Assembly (NCBI GenBank): GCA_024760905.1
Contig: CM045745.1
Coordinates: 14,903,782-14,967,781, forward strand
Direction: 5' to 3'
DNA length: 64,000 nucleotides
DNA from: Plotosus lineatus
Lineage: Eukaryota; Chordata; Actinopteri; Siluriformes; Plotosidae
In this document: in pieces, positions 1 through 11,802 of the stretch
Layout of the letters: the number at the start of each line of letters is the position of its first letter
Position numbering within the stretch: position 1 is the stretch's first letter
Program-made: the position numbers and the translations under genes
The notes under the pieces: generated by a model
The model's database searches: none
Told to the model about the DNA's origin: nothing
Seen by the model: the letters and a program-made list of their open reading frames with translations, nothing else

Positions 1-1167
1 TGTTGTCAAAGACTCAGTAGTTGCTCCACTTCCATCTGGTGTAGTTGAGGAAGGGTTGACTGTAGTCGTTTCTGAACTTTCAGCGGTTGTCAACGGACCA
101 GTACTTGTTACACTGACATCTGGTGTAGTTGAGGAAGGGTTGTCTGTGGTTGTTTCTGAACTCTCAGCTGTTGTCAAAGAACCAGTACTTGTTTCAGTTA
201 CCCCTGATGTAATTGAGGAAGTGCTGGCTGTAGTTGTTTCTGAACTCTTTATTGTTGTCAAAGACTCAGTAGTTGCTCCACTTCCATCTGGTGTAGTTGA
301 GGAAGGGTTGTCTGTGGTTGTTTCTAAACTCTCAGTTGTTGTCAGAGAACCAGTACTTGTTCCACTTACATCTATTGTAGTTGAGGAAGGGTTGTCTGTG
401 GTTGTTCCTGAACTCTCAGCTGTTGTCAAAGAACCAGTACTTGTTTCAGTTACCCCTGATGTAATTGAGGAAGTGCTGGCTGTAGTTGTTTCTGAACTCT
501 TTATTGTTGTCAAAGACTCAGTAGTTGCTCCACTTCCATCTGGTGTAGTTGAGGAAGGGTTGTCTGTGGTTGTTTCTAAACTCTCAGTTGTTGTCAGAGA
601 ACCAGTACTTGTTCCACTTACATCTATTGTAGTTGAGGAAGGGTTGTCTGTGGTTGTTTCTGAACTCTCAGCTGTTGTCAAAGAACCAGTACTTGTTTCA
701 GTTACCCCTGATGTAATTGAGGAAGTGCTGGCTGTAGTTGTTTCTGAACTCTTTATTGTTGTCAAAGACTCAGTAGTTGCTCCACTTCCATCTGGTGTAG
801 TTGAGGAAGGGTTGACTGTAGTCGTTTCTGAACTTTCAGCGGTTGTCAACGGACCAGTACTTGTTACACTGACATCTGGTGTAGTTGAGGAAGGGTTGTC
901 TGTGGTTGTTTCTGAACTCTCAGCTGTTGTCAAAGAACCAGTACTTGTTTCAGTTACCCCTGATGTAATTGAGGAAGTGCTGGCTGTAGTTGTTTCTGAA
1001 CTCTTTATTGTTGTCAAAGACTCAGTAGTTGCTCCACTTCCATCTGGTGTAGTTGAGGAAGGGTTGACTGTAGTCGTTTCTGAACTTTCAGCGGTTGTCA
1101 ACGGACCAGTACTTGTTACACTGACATCTGGTGTAGTTGAGGAAGGGTTGTCTGTAGTTGTTTCTGA
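1..1167. repeat. 84-bp coding minisatellite with 252-bp higher-order period
   Basis: The motif tctggt or its variant recurs at 35, 119, 203, 287, 371, 455, 539, 623, 707, 791, 875, 959, 1043 and 1127, exactly 84 bp apart. Three unit types follow one another in fixed order (a cttccatctggt type, an acatct type and a cccctgatg type), giving a 252-bp super-repeat. 84 is a multiple of three, so every unit stays in the mucin frame. Confidence 0.95.
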
Positions 1168-1205
1168 ACTTCCAGACATAGTGCTAGAGTCGCTGTTTGT
1201 TGTGG
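1..1205 (-). CDS. Mucin-like Ser/Thr-rich repeat exon (partial, runs off window start)
   Basis: On the minus strand one frame is open from about 1340 to the window edge. It encodes about 14 tandem 28-residue repeats rich in Ser, Thr and Pro, with segments such as SSETTTDNPSSTTPDGSG and ATTESLTT. Roughly half the residues are Ser or Thr, as expected of a mucin PTS domain carrying O-glycans. The plus-strand frame (Val/Glu-rich, 56-1237) is the shadow of this. The exon start is uncertain. A pyrimidine-rich stretch followed by GGACACAG on the minus strand (AG at 1206-1207) is a plausible acceptor; a Met codon at about 1239 (MFYNSCTTIPD) is the alternative, but it is not followed by a convincing signal peptide. 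No EGF, SEA or transmembrane part is visible, so secreted or membrane mucin cannot be decided. The neighbour ache is transcribed away from it, as in human where ACHE lies next to MUC3A/12/17. Mucin-like is well supported; the family member is inference. Confidence 0.72.
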
Positions 1206-2180
1206 CTGTGTCCGGAATCGTTGTACAAGAGTTGTAGAACATGGAGACAAGAGAGAACACACAATGAATTAGCGCAATTAATAAAACATCAACCTCATTG
1301 CTAACTGCGTGATCATTTGGAAACTTCGAAAACAATTGTAGTCTACTGATTCACTCTGGTAATGCACTGATGTACATAGCAAGGAGATTTACTAGAGATC
1401 AATATATTTTTTAAATAATTTTAAAACCTTCAGCCATGCGAATTAAAATGTGAATCCCTCAAAAGTTTTAAACTTTGAAAGTTTTTCACAAACTGCAAAA
1501 CTGTATTTTATCCTTGAAACCTTGAGTCCTTGAATCATACCGTTTCCTTCTAACATTGATCTTCTTCCCTCAAAAACCAAGGGTTGCACATAAACAATTC
1601 AAAATTATTGCAAATACAATGAATTAAAAATATTTTGGTGATGTATGAAAGGGGTTTAAAATAAAATGTCTTTCAAAGATATAAGAAAAATCAATATAAT
1701 TTTATAAACTATAGATTTTGCATCCACGTTTTCTTGGCAGTTCAGAAAGTTTTGCATGTAATAACAAAAAATTTTATCCAATATTACAGTACATTTGCAA
1801 TCATACAAAATGCACAATACAATATAAAACTAAATTGTGGAATCACAGCAACAGTTGTGTGATGTGATTAAACAGTGATCCATGTCCCACCTAATGTAGT
1901 TCTAATGGCATAGTATACTCTTGCCCATATTTTGGTGACATTTCAAGAACATTTCATCCTTTGGTTGGTTACAGACTCATTCCAAAGTGTCGTGAATGTG
2001 AACAAACTCCATATTTTTTATCATATTTAAATGAAATTAAAATAATTATATTTGAAGGGGAAACAAAGTTATGAACTGAGCACACATTCTCTACTCAAAG
2101 TTCAAATTAGTTACCTAAGTTTTGTGTTCTTCGCACTGAACAAAACAGCTTCAATTATTATGTGTGTTGTGTTTGTCATT
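1206..2180. other. AT-rich intergenic DNA, nothing recognised
   Basis: 5' side of the mucin-like exon. No ORF, repeat family or promoter was recognised. A first exon of the mucin-like gene could lie here or further right, but none can be pointed to. Confidence 0.5.
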
Positions 2181-2186
2181 TAAAGC

Positions 2187-2331
2187 AGGGGTCTCCAACC
2201 TTTTTATCACCGAGGACCGGTCAACGCTTGACAATTTTACCGCAGACTGGGGTGGGGGGTGGGGGTGTAGCTTGTTTGAAATTTATAGGGGGTATATTGT
2301 TTATATTCTAAATATAATTAATTATATAAGG

Positions 2332-2397
<66 letters not shown>

Positions 2398-2400
2398 GGA
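2187..2400 (+). mobile_element. hAT-type terminal fragment with (ATT)n
   Basis: Begins caggggtctccaacc, a typical hAT terminal inverted repeat of vertebrate genomes, followed by accgaggaccggtca and a G-rich stretch common in such MITEs. No matching right end was found. It runs into an (ATT)n array at 2335-2396. Confidence 0.5.
2335..2396. repeat. (ATT)n microsatellite
   Basis: About 20 uninterrupted copies of a TTA/ATT trinucleotide. Confidence 0.95.
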
Positions 2401-2920
2401 TCCAAAATACATTAACAGTGATCAAATACCAACTCATCAACTGGAATCAGCTCCAGATCTTTTACCTCATTTATATCTCATAACATTAAAGAACAAAAAA
2501 ACAGAAAAAAGAACAAAACAAGTGCCAAACAGGGCATAACTTGGCTTTAAATGTGATTGCTCCATAATTTTTTAATATGTGAAAATGGAGTGACTATGTA
2601 AAAAAGTTGTTATTCCTAAACCCTTTACCCTAGGATGGTCTACACTTCAATCACATCTTGATTTCCTAATTTCATAATTATGGTGGTATTCAAGGGCAAA
2701 ATTGTGAAAAACTGTCACTGTCAAACACTTATGTGTGTGCTCAATCTTCCAGAAAATGACATTGTACAGTGTGATAGCATCCTGTAAAATCATGTATATC
2801 CTATCAATTCCAAAGTGACTTTGCACTTACACCTAAACATTCTTAAATTTCTGTAAGTGACCTTGCACTGACAGCAATTTATGAATATTTAGGTGTTCTA
2901 ATATTAAAGCAAAAAATTGC
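2401..2920. other. AT-rich intergenic DNA, nothing recognised
   Basis: No gene or repeat family recognised. Confidence 0.5.
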
Positions 2921-2924
2921 TATT

Positions 2925-3209
2925 CATTCATTTTCTGAATCGTTAAATCCTAATTAAGTCGTGGGGAGTCTGGTGACAATCTCAGCCTACTCTGGGAGAA
3001 GGTGGGCTACACCCTGGACAGCTCGCCAGGCCATCACTCATACAATCATTCATACTCCTACTTAGGAATGATTTGGAACATCCACTTAATCTACTGTGCA
3101 TGTTTTTGGACTGTGGGAGAAAACTGAAGTACCCGGAGACAACCCACTCAAGCACGAGGAGAACATGCAAACTCCACACAGAAATGCCAAAGCTGGGAAT
3201 AGAACACAA
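2925..3209 (-). mobile_element. Fish SINE-like repeat, family B, left part (split by a MITE)
   Basis: Minus-oriented copy of a repeat with a tRNA-like head, a middle containing tttctgtgtggagtttgcat, and an end near ggataagcggttcagaaaat. The tail is at about 2925; the copy breaks at 3209 in gctgggaatagaacac. The missing head resumes at 6889-6936 after an inserted MITE. Other copies here: 14304-14672, 17402-17610, 18170-18545, 20700-21292, 30338-30545, 35774-36105. Confidence 0.75.
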
Positions 3210-4654
3210 TACAAGGATCCCTAATTTTCCGCGGTTAATTGGGACCGAGATCCCCCCCCCCTCCCCGACCACCGAAATCCGCGAAGTAGGATTGCCCCCC
3301 AACCCCCCGACTGACGTATACGTTTATGTATATGTGTATATAATATCAATAAATACATATTTAATGCTACAAATGCTTACAATAACAATTAAACATTAAA
3401 AAATAATGCGTACGATGTAAATAAAATATAAATACGCACGTGCACACACTCAGATACGCACCTCACAACAATGTAACGAGTTTTGATGGGAGGTTTTGGG
3501 TTGTTTTATGTTTTGTGCTTGTTTCGGGTTTTTTGTTTTGTTTTGTTTTGGGTTTTTTTGCATAATTGGCCTTGATTTTGTGGCGTTTTCCTTAACTTTT
3601 CCCCTATTCTTCCTTAAATTCCTTATTTTTAATTTGATGAATATTTTTCACGCTTGGGCCTGCCAGGTCTGGAAGGCAACCTCCCCCACCACCAAAGCCA
3701 ACTCACCACCAGGTAGTGATCGGTAGGCAGCTCAGCTCCTCTCTTCACCTGAGTGTCCAGAACATATGGTCGCAAGTCCGATGACACGACTACAAAGTCA
3801 ATCATCGAACTGTGACCTAGGGTGTCCTGGTGCCAAGTGCACTTATGGACACCCTTATGTTCGAACATGGTGTTCGTGATAGACAAACTATGACGAGCAC
3901 AGAAGTCCAACAACGAAACACCATTCGGATTCAGACTGGAGAGGCCGTACCTACCGATCACACCCTTCCAGGTCACACTATCGTTGCCCACATAGGCGTT
4001 GAAGTCTCTCAAGACAACGAGTGAGTCTCCCGAGGGAGCGTTCTCCAACACCCCCCCAAAGACTCCAAAAAGGGTGGGTACTCTGAACTGTCATTTGGTG
4101 CATAAGCACAAATAACAGTCAGGACCCGTCCCCCCATCAGAAGACTGAGGGAAGCTACCCTTTCATCAACCAGGGAGAACCCTAACATTTGGGCACCGAG
4201 ACGGGGGGCAAGAAGAATACCCACACCGGCTCGCCGCCTCTCCCCATGAGCAACTCCAGAATAGAAGAAGGTCCAGCCTCTTTCGAGATGGATGGTTCCA
4301 GAGCCCAAGCTATGCGTTGAGGTGAGCTCGACTATATCTAGTCGGTATCTCTCCACCTCACGCACCAAATCAGGTTCCTTTCCCAACAGAGAGGTGACAT
4401 TCCATGTCCCGAGGGTCAGAGTAAGTAGCCGAGGATCGGTCCGACAGAACCCATGCCTTTGGCTGCCACCCAACTCACATTGCACCCGACTCCTAAAACT
4501 CCTCCCACGGGTGGTGGGTCCATGGGAGGGCGGACCCATGTCTCCTTTTCGGGCAAGGCCCGGTCAGGCTCCATGGGCATAAGCCCGACCACCAGGTGCT
4601 CGCCTTCGAGCCCCTCCCCTGGGCCTGGCTCCAGGAGGGAACCCCGGTGTCCCG

Positions 4655-4694
4655 CGTCCAGGCAAGGGAGACTCGCGTCCAGGCAAGGGAGACT
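4655..4694. repeat. 20-bp direct duplication inside the LINE 5' region
   Basis: Two adjacent copies of a unit containing gtccaggcaagggagac, within the inverted 5' part of the LINE near its junction with the RT half. Confidence 0.8.
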
Positions 4695-6803
4695 TTATAA
4701 TCAGGGTCTGCTGGGAACGTTTGGCGGAGTCCCCTGTCTGAGAGGCCTTTAACTCCCACCTCCGGCAGAGCTACAACCACGTCCTGGAGGTGGTGGGGGA
4801 CATGGAATCTGAATGGGCCATGTTTCGTGTCTCCATTGCTGAGGCGGCAGCCCATAGCTGTGGCCGTAAGGTCGTCGGTGCTTGTCATGGCGGTAATCCC
4901 CGAACCCGGTGGTGGACACCTGCGGTGAAGGGGGCCATCCAGCTGAAGAAGGAGGCCTATTGGGTTTTATTAGCCTGTGGGACTCCCGAGGCAGCAAACG
5001 GGTACCGGCAGGCCAAACGTGCTGCAGCCGAGGCTGTTGCAGATGCAAAATCTCGGGCGTGGGAGGAGTTCGGTGAGGGCCTAGAGAGTGAGTATCGGTT
5101 GGCCTCAAAAAGGTTCTGGACCACCATCCGACGCCTCAGGAGGGGGTAGCAGTTCTTCACAAACACTGTTTACAGTGGAGGTGGGGAGCTGCTTACCTTG
5201 ACTGGGGATGTCGTCAAGAGGTGGAGGGAATACTTTGAGGATCTCCTCAATCCCACCAACACGCCCTCCGTGGAAGAGGAAGACCCTGGGGGTTTGGGTG
5301 AGGGTCCGCCCATCACTGGAGTGGAGGTCGCTGAAGTTGTCAAAAAGCTCCTCGGTGGTCGAGCTCCGGGGTTGGACGAGATCCACCCGGAATATCTCAG
5401 GGCTCTGGATGTTGTAGGACTGTCTTGGTTGACACGTCTCTGCAACATCGCGTGGTCATCAGGGGCTGTACCTCTGGATTGGCAAACTGGGGTGGTGGTC
5501 CCAATTTTTAAGAAGGGGGGCCGAAGGGTGTGTTCCAATTATCGGGGAATTACACTCCTCAGCCTACCTGGGAAAGTCTATGCAGGGGTACTAGAGAGGA
5601 GGATCTGACCGATAGTCGAACCTCGGATTCAGGAGGAACAATGTGGTTTTCGTCCTGGCCGCAGCACTCTTGACCAACTCTATACGCTCCACAGGATTCT
5701 GGAGGGGGCATGGGAGTTTGCCCAATCTGTCCACATGTGCTTTGTGGATTTGGAGAAGGCTTTCGACCGTGTCCCCCGAACGATCTTGTGGGGCGTGCTC
5801 CGAGAGTATATTCGGTCGCTGTATCACCGGAGCCAGAGTTTGGTCCGTATTGGTAACAGCAGGTTGGATTCGTTTCCAGTGGGAGTTGGAGTCCGCCAAG
5901 GCTGTCCTTTGTCACCGATTCTGTTCATAATTTTTATGGACAGAATTTCTGGACGCAGTTGAGGCAATGAGGGGTTCTGGTTTGGTGGCCATCGGATATT
6001 GTCTCTGCTTTTTGCGGATGATGTTGTCCTTTTGGCTTCATCAAGTCGGGACCTCCAGCTCTCATTGGAGCGATTCGCAGCCGAGTGCGAAGCAGCCAGG
6101 ATGAAGATCAGTACCTCCAAGTCCGAGGCCATGGTTCTCAGTCGGACAATGGTGGAATGCACCCTCCAGGTTGGGAATGAGGTCCTGCCCCAAGTGGAGG
6201 AGTTTAAGTATCTTGGGGTCTTGTTTACGAGTGAGGGAAGGCTGGAGCGAGAGATCGACAGACAGATCGCTGCAGCCTTTGCTGTTAAGTGGTGCCTGTA
6301 CCGGTCCGTCGTGGTGAAGAAGGAGCAGAGCCGCAAGGCGAAGCTCTCAATTTACTAGTCGATCTACGTTCCAATCCTCACCTATGGTCACGAGCTTTGG
6401 GTAATGACCGAAAGAACAAGATCACGGATACAAGCGGCTGAAATGAGCTTCCTTCGCCGGGTGGCGGGGTTCTCCCTTAGAGATAAGGTGAGAAGCTCCA
6501 CCATCCGGGGAGAGCTCGGAGTAGATCCGCTGCTCCTCCGCATTGAGAGGGGCCAGTTGAGGTGGCTCGGGCATCTGGTCAGAATGCCCCCCGGATGCCT
6601 CCCTGGTGTGGGGTTTCGGGCGTGTCCAACCAGGAAGAGACCCAGGGGTCGACCTAGAACATGCTGGAGGGACTGTCTCTCGGCTTGTCTGGGACCGCCT
6701 CGGCGTCCCCCCAGGAGAGTTGGAGGAAGTGGCTCGGGAGAGGGACGTCTGGACCTCTTTGCTTAGGTTGCTGCCCCCGTGACCCGACCCTGGACTAAGC
6801 GGA

Positions 6804-6831
6804 AGATGATGATGATGATGATGATGATGAT
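6804..6831. repeat. (GAT)n tail of the LINE
   Basis: Eight or more GAT/ATG units directly after the LINE 3' end, before the host MITE resumes with atttttaaa. Confidence 0.85.
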
Positions 6832-6888
6832 ATTTTTAAAAAAAAAATTCGATGCACTGAAGCCGCATGAATTAGCAAGGGATCCCTG

Positions 6889-6936
6889 TTGCACTGTAGC
6901 ACTTGCTGTGCTAACCACTACACCACTGTGCCGCCA
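6889..6936 (-). mobile_element. Family B repeat, head part (right of the nested insertions)
   Basis: ttgctgtgctaaccactaca and accactgtgccgcc are the reverse complement of the tRNA-like head found at 17402. It completes the copy interrupted at 3209. Confidence 0.7.
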
Positions 6937-7495
6937 AGTTGATATAATCATTAAAAAAAGTCAAAGCTAAAAACACTTCAACATGTGTACCTTTTGGAGT
7001 AAATCATATATTCTACCTCAACAGAATAAAATTGTTAGAAAATTTAAAGCTTTATAGTTCTTAAATTCACACAGTCTTATATTGCTTGTACTGAGCATAA
7101 TGTATTGATTGCTTCGCAAAGCTGTCTATAAGTGTCTTTATAGGCCCATTTAATATCCTGATCCATATTTATATCCTGACAAATTTACAAAGGTTTTTAG
7201 TAATGTTCATTTTCTTTAAGTGTACTGTACATTAATACGTGTCAATCACCAATGAATTAAATAAAGCTGAGTGGTAAAGCTGAGTTGCTTTTAATGACAA
7301 AATTCCATAAACAGTTAAGCTCAGAAGTACAGTTAAATTTTGAAAGAACATCTAAGTGCACTGAGTGCTAACGGTCATGTCAGGAGCTCAGTGATTAGTC
7401 TTTTTTTTTGTTTTTCCTCTGACTTTTTTGTCCTGGTTGAATAGCTAGTTTATATTTTAAAATATGTATATTTTTTGCTTATTCATTCAAGTCAT
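6937..7495. other. AT-rich intergenic DNA, nothing recognised
   Basis: No gene or repeat family recognised. Confidence 0.5.
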
Positions 7496-7732
7496 TCATT
7501 TTCTGAATAACTTAATCCTAATTGGGGTTTCATGGAGGCTGGCGCCCATCTCAGCCGACTCTGGGCGAGCGCAGAGTACACCCTGGACAGCTCACCAGGC
7601 CATCGCAGGGCAGAAATATACTGATGGCTATGCAGCCTACTCGTGACGAAATTCAGCAATGGTTCTTTTCCATGCCTCTCACCACAGACAGTGAGAGACA
7701 GTGCCGGCCTTTGATAACCCAGTAAGCAGCAC
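7496..7732 (-). mobile_element. SINE family A, headless copy
   Basis: Minus-oriented. Contains the tail (cattttctgaataacttaat), the middle accctggacagctcaccagg and the segment ctctcaccacagacagtgag, and stops at ataacccagtaagcagcact before the tRNA head. Compare the complete copy at 38588-38950. Confidence 0.75.
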
Positions 7733-10155
7733 TGGCAGTGATAAAATTACTCTTTCAATAATTTCTTAAAGCCATCCTTTTTTAGGGGAAAATTACTGCA
7801 CAACATACCTTTTAGTGAAAAAAATATAGAAAATGAATTAAACTGTGTTTAATAGTTAAATGAAAGCCCAATGTTGCAAGTGTATTATTGTCCACAGAGA
7901 CAATATGTACTGATGTAAACGTGGGTAAACTTAAGAATGCACACAGGGTACTGCAATTTTGAACTGCCTAGCCTATTTTCATATTTGCATCTAAATAAAT
8001 GTAACCTAGATGTCAATTTGAATCACATTGAGCAGTTCAACATGGTAAGGCAGGTGTCCTATTGCTGCAGTGTGTTTGAGAAATAAAATAAATGGATATA
8101 TACAAATGTTCATATTATATATGCAATACCTTCAAATGTATTTTCCATCAATTCAATTTTACTTTCTTAACCAAGACATGGCTGATTAATGCTAAACTTC
8201 ATGCCTGAAAAATCTTTTTGGTGAATCTTTTTTAACCAGACTTCTATAATTTAAAACTGTCAGCTCACAGGGAAAAATATGACATTTTTCTGATGATTTT
8301 GGTTCTGTAGGTAGCATTTTGAACTTAGAAATTTCAAAAATCCTTTTTAATTCTGAATACTCACACTGATATTTTTTTTAAATAAGTAATTGAATTACAT
8401 ATGACATTTAGACACAGACATATGAAATACAAATTTACTCCAATATTGTTAGTTTCACTTTATTTAACTTTGAAATGACACCGCTTGCATTTTTACACTG
8501 TATTTAAAAGATTCTGAGTTTTGTGAGGAAACAGAATAACCTAGAGGAGCACTCACATAATTCAAGATACATCCACCCAAGAATAATGAATCCATTATCC
8601 AATATGGGTACTCATTTTAACGATATGTTGGACATTACCAAGTTCAAACAAAAAACTGTCATCTGAAGGTTTTCAAAGGTTCAAAAGTGCCATTTGAAAG
8701 TTCATATAATACAGAGGTTTCTATTTATGCTCTATAATAGCATGTCTGTAAGCGCTTTGTGGGCTGCAATTAACTGGAGCCATCTGCATTCGAACAAAGG
8801 TCTAGTTATTTGAGTTAAGTTTAATTAACTCTCAGCACAGGTCTAGTTAATTCTCGGCCCATAACTTGTTTCAAAGTTGCAAGTATCCTATATCCAAATT
8901 TTCTAACCTTGCTCTGACCTTCAATTTTGACTTAGAGATTTGAAAAACCAAATCATTTCTGGGACCCAGGAAGGGTGGTGTCACCTCCAAGTTTAGTGAA
9001 ACCTGTACAAGGGTGTGGTGAGGACTTTGCTCACAAACAAACCGACAAACCAACTCATAAACAACAATTTAACACTGTCTCCAAAATGCCATTTTGGGTG
9101 GAGGTAAAAATGATTAAATAATGATTTATTGTCATATGTTGTACCTGAAAATGAATAAAATGAGGTATAGAGGTCTCAGTAATAGCAGTAATAATAATTT
9201 TTAGTTTTATATAGTTTTTTGTAAAGCACGTTTGACTGTTTTTTGTTTTTGTTTTCATCTGAAAAAGTGCCTTCTAATAAATGGGGTTTCCAAATACACT
9301 TTTTTCTCATTACTGAAGTAGTGCCATCAAGGACACATAATCTTCTACTTATAGTCTGTATCTTTTAGCTGATAAGATTTCTAACAATGCTGTTTATCTC
9401 CCATTGACAGTGACGGTGAGACCAGCGATAGCAATGAAAATGGATTCCATTCATCCATCCTTATAATTTATTAATGTTATAACTTTGGAAGGAAAGCCAT
9501 AGGATTACCAAATTTGCTGCATGTTTTTAAGCTTAAACTATAAATTTACATTATTTTCGAATGTAGATGATACGTAGTAACTGTCAAAAACGATATATCT
9601 TAATAGCTTGTATGACACATGTTTAATACAGTATCTTCTATCCACCTTATTAATTACTCAGGATGCCTTTTGAATTCCCTTATATGTAGAGATAAGTTAT
9701 CTTAAATGAACTTAGTAAAGTAGACACATGAAGCATGAAATAACTAATTAAATATTTATATATACACCATTATTTCCAAACAATTATAATCATAATCTTA
9801 CCTGATGCTTGAAACTGCCATAAGATCACGATAATCAAATAAAGTCTCCATGGAAAAGACATAGTGGTACAAATCAAAATTACAGTAAAACATCTACACA
9901 GATGCACACATGAATGTGCACCCAAGCCAACCAAATTCACAGTGTTACAAAGGTACAGCGATCTGATGAAGACACCATACTTTATGAGTGAGTGAACTAG
10001 GATTGGTGCAGTAATGGTGTAGTAAAGATTATGGCATGATGCAACATCACCTGTCTCCCATCATACACCCATTATATACTTGCTCACTTTTAATAGACTT
10101 CCTGAAATATGTAAGTCTATAAAATACTGAACAAATGAATAAATGGGAATGTGTA
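7733..10155. other. Intergenic DNA, nothing recognised
   Basis: AT-rich unique-looking sequence with only short chance ORFs. No RNA gene, coding exon or known repeat was recognised. Confidence 0.5.
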
Positions 10156-10157
10156 TT

Positions 10158-10330
10158 ATTCAGGATAGGCATCCATCCATTATCTTTAAAATATATCCAC
10201 TGGGGTCACAGAGGAACCTGGATACAATCTCACCTGGGAGCCAGTATACAGGTCACCAATCTATTGCAGGGCGAACACAGATACAATGCATCAAACACAC
10301 TGTGTACCATCTTAAACACTTAAAATCAAC
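10158..10330 (-). mobile_element. Degenerate interspersed repeat fragment
   Basis: Contains catccatccattatcttta, ggggtcacagagga and ctattgcagggcgaacaca, an old minus-oriented fragment of the common fish repeat ending in ...ggataatggatggatg. The head is missing. Confidence 0.5.
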
Positions 10331-10477
10331 TGTCAAGTATGATGTGGGGGGTTATAAATAGAGTATTCTAGGTAATGATCCCAAGCGCACACAAAAAATG
10401 AATGAATTAAGAAATCATAATGATAATTTAAAATGTATTAAAAAAAAAAAGACAACTTGTTGGAATGAAAAAAGTCA

Positions 10478-10575
10478 AAATCCAGATCTCAACCCGACTG
10501 AGATGCTGTTGTAGAATCTTAAGAAAGATGTACATAAACAAATGCCATCAAACAACATTAAAGCGCAACATTAAA
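10478..10575 (+). pseudogene. Tc1 transposase scrap
   Basis: Reads as an altered SQNPDLNPTEML motif followed by LKKDVHKQMPSN. This resembles the region around the last catalytic acidic residue of Tc1-like transposases. Only about 30 codons remain, with stops. Confidence 0.5.
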
Positions 10576-10636
10576 TTATGTTTCTGTACTGTTCTAAATA
10601 TTTTTTTAATGTCACATGTTGCTTGAATGAGGAAGC

Positions 10637-10639
<3 letters not shown>

Positions 10640-10681
<42 letters not shown>
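10640..10681. repeat. (CA)n microsatellite
   Basis: About 20 CA units. Confidence 0.95.
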
Positions 10682-10682
<1 letters not shown>

Positions 10683-11340
10683 CTGCTCTTTGACTAATAG
10701 TCAATGGTTTATTTTTGAGCTGATATGATGAGTAACCATGTCATTAGACATATTTTCAATGTCGTATGGGGCGTTTCCTAAGGGCAAAGTTTTACAGTCA
10801 TCCATGGACTTGTCTGAGGCCCTCAGAAAGAAGCTTGTGGCTGCTTACAAGTCTAGTAAGGGATTTCAAAAGATATCAAAAGAATTTCACATCAGCCATT
10901 CCAATATCCTGAAAATTGTTTGCAAGTGGAGGGCATTCAAACCAACTGCCAGGTCTGGTCATCTAGGCAAGTTCACCCCTCAGAGCAGACTGCAAAATGG
11001 TAAAAGAAATCATCTAAAGTCCTAAAATATCATCGTGGGAGCTACAGCAGGTTCTCACTATTGTTGATGTGACATCGCACGACTCTACTATCAGAAAGGG
11101 CCTATACAAGTTTGACATTCAGTGGGAGATGTGCAAGGAGAAAACTTTTGCTCACTAAAAAGAACATTAAGGCCGGACTGAGGTTTACCATAGAGAATAT
11201 AGACAAAGACCAGGTCTTCTGGAATAATGTTCTTTAGGCTGATGATTCTAAAGTTGAATTATTTGGATACCATAACAGAAGACATATTTGGTGAAAACCA
11301 TATACACGATGGGCAGTAGTGTATATGGTGTATACACCAT

Positions 11341-11700
11341 GGGCAGTGGTGGCCTAGTGTTATAGGGCGCCGGATCGCTGATCCTAAGGTTGGGGGTTTG
11401 AGTCCCACTCTTTACAAGGTTGTCACTGTCCATCCAGAACAGCTAACTGGGTTATCAAAGGCCGGCCATGTCTCTCACTGTTTATGGTGTGAGGCATGTA
11501 GAAGAACCATTGCTGAATTTCGACAAGAGTAGCTGCAAAGCCGTCAGCATGTTTCCATCCTGCGATGGCCTGGCGAGCTGTCCAGGGTGTACTCTGCCCT
11601 CGTCCGGAGTTGGTTGGGATGGGCGCCAGCCTTCCTGCGATCCTAATTAGGATTAAGCGGTTACAGAAAATGAAATGAATGAGAAAATGAACTGAACTGA
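11341..11700 (+). mobile_element. SINE family A, near-complete copy inside Tc1
   Basis: tRNA-like head gtggcctagtgttataggg (box A) and ggtttgagtcc (box B), body with ggttatcaaaggccggccat, tail ggattaagcggttacagaaa. The surrounding Tc1 sequence accatataca occurs on both sides (about 11297 and 11700), consistent with a target duplication. Confidence 0.8.
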
Positions 11701-11802
11701 ACCATATACACCATCCCAAGAAAGAACCCCATACCGGTTGTGAAGCATGACCAGCTCACCATCATAAAATTCTCAATGAATTCCACTGTGTATTGAAACA
11801 TC

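Larger units (their letters stand above)
3642..6836 (+). pseudogene. Decayed LINE (EN + RT) with inverted 5' half
   Basis: A non-LTR retrotransposon with AP-endonuclease and reverse transcriptase. The 5' part lies on the minus strand (about 4740 down to 3652): [42 protein letters not shown] and TDHYLVVSW are the endonuclease motifs, with a frameshift near 4030. The 3' part is on the plus strand (about 4700-6780): RAPGLDEIHPE, SNYRGITLLS, FVDLEKAFDRVPR, RQGCPLSPILF, FADDVVLLASS (catalytic Asp pair), LRWLGHLVRMPPG, GRPRTCWRD. Stops at about 5149, 5608 and 6358 and frame changes make it dead. Residues just before IRSLY appear deleted relative to the family. The 3' end is (GAT)n, an RTE-like tail. 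The inversion fits twin priming. The clade is not resolved further. Confidence 0.85.
3212..6888 (-). mobile_element. Tigger-like MITE (family G), split by a LINE
   Basis: Left terminus caaggatccctaatttt follows a TA; right terminus ends agcaagggatccctg at 6888. The inside up to about 3640 matches the complete copy at 47569-48050 in reverse orientation. The segment 6828-6888 (tcgatgcactgaagccgcat) is the other end of the same element. A LINE interrupts it between about 3642 and 6836. Confidence 0.75.

Noticed and set aside
56..1237. Plus-strand 393-codon ORF rich in Val and Glu at the window start
   Set aside because: It is the antisense shadow of the minus-strand Ser/Thr repeat. Its regularity comes from the 84-bp repeat, and the minus strand has the mucin-type composition.
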